From assembly GCA_003567055.1 (NCBI GenBank), contig PXAW01000081.1:1-5800 (forward strand): a DNA stretch of 5,800 nt, in the 5' to 3' direction. Made by a program: the position numbers and the translations under genes. The DNA comes from Hyphomicrobiales bacterium (GTDB lineage: Bacteria; Pseudomonadota; Alphaproteobacteria; Rhizobiales; Beijerinckiaceae). Below are positions 5,465-5,800 of this stretch, in pieces. The notes under the pieces were generated by a model, which was given only the letters and a program-made list of their open reading frames with translations, had not been told where the DNA came from and did no database searches. Positions within the stretch are counted from its first letter, which is position 1. Each line of letters starts with the position of its first letter.

Positions 5465-5800
5465 TCAGTTACCCATCACCTCTTCCGTCGCCGCGCGAAT
5501 GCGGCGGACGTTTTCTTCCATTTCGTCCTGGCCCATGAAGACCACGGGGAAGAAGGTGTTGTCCTCGGTGATGGCGCGGAACTCCTCGTTGGTGGAGGCG
5601 AACTCGGCTGCGGCGATCAGGCGCTCTCTGGCCTCGTCGGGAATGCCGGCGGGCACCACGATGGAGCGGTAATCCTCGATGGAATAGTCATAGCCGAGTT
5701 CCATCAGGGTCGGCGTGTCCGGATAGAACGGGCTGCGCTCGGCCGAGAGGAAGGCCGCGACGACCATTTCGCCGGTCGGCGTGTACTGGGCATGCGTCCC
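5465..5800 (-). CDS. TTT-family (Bug/TctC) solute-binding protein, C-terminal part
   Basis: The last 112 codons are present, about a third of a usual ~320-residue protein; the N-terminus with its expected secretion signal lies beyond the right edge. The reading frame is open to the edge. PFYPDTPTLMELGYDY is the characteristic C-lobe motif of the tripartite tricarboxylate transporter binding proteins (commonly P-D-x-P-T-x-x-E-x-G). VVPAGIPDEARERLIAAAE and a final helix ending EEVMGN also fit the family. Such proteins bind small organic acids in the periplasm and deliver them to a TctA/TctB membrane pair, or act alone as orphan receptors. The ligand cannot be deduced from this part. A strong terminator follows the stop, so this is the last gene of its unit. 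Confidence 0.88.
   Translation of the reverse strand, partial: GTHAQYTPTGEMVVAAFLSAERSPFYPDTPTLMELGYDYSIEDYRSIVVPAGIPDEARERLIAAAEFASTNEEFRAITEDNTFFPVVFMGQDEMEENVRRIRAATEEVMGN

Noticed and set aside
5337..5672. 111-residue open frame on the plus strand
   Set aside because: It crosses the terminator and is antisense to the TTT binding protein, whose frame carries the family motif.
5160..5800. Integrative element inserted at tRNA-Val
   Set aside because: No integrase, no second copy of the tRNA 3' end, and no shift in base composition in the visible flank.
1..5800. CRISPR array or defence system
   Set aside because: No regularly spaced direct repeats and no cas, toxin-antitoxin or restriction-type genes were found.

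Overview
The window is GC-rich (except for one short AT-rich promoter region) and reads as chromosomal DNA of an alphaproteobacterium, most likely of the order Hyphomicrobiales (Rhizobiales). The reasons are a CpdR-type cell-cycle response regulator, an ScfR/RamB-type regulator divergent from isocitrate lyase, a palindromic intergenic element bounded by TTAGAGC/GCTCTAA like those common in this group, and a tricarboxylate-transporter (TTT/Bug) binding protein. Genus is not assignable from the sequence alone.

Left part (1-3216), acetate/C2 metabolism. A nearly complete ScfR-family transcription factor runs leftward from 1406 and leaves the window at position 1. A 208-bp AT-rich divergent region (1407-1614) with repeated ACAATTTT sites separates it from aceA (isocitrate lyase, 1615-2925). 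A GC hairpin follows, and then a 74-residue small protein with its own ribosome-binding site (2992-3216). The regulator probably controls aceA, and the small protein is probably co-transcribed with it.

Middle (3217-3444). There is no protein gene here. The stretch holds a ~105-bp palindromic intergenic element, a long hairpin, and a rho-independent terminator pointing rightward. The last two could form a small RNA.

Right part. An N-formylglutamate amidohydrolase family enzyme (3445-4380, minus) is divergent from cpdR (4704-5060, plus). Their ~320-bp spacer carries a tandem 16-bp duplication. tRNA-Val(GAC) follows at 5160-5234 behind a plausible promoter. A 230-bp non-coding stretch with four short perfect hairpins comes next, and then the terminator and the last 112 codons of a TTT-family solute-binding protein (minus, cut by the right edge).

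Nothing here is clearly a new defence, mobile or biosynthetic system. The window looks like ordinary core metabolism and cell-cycle genes. The best leads are the repeated operator sites at aceA, the unassigned small protein behind aceA, the structured spacer after it, and the hairpin series behind the tRNA.
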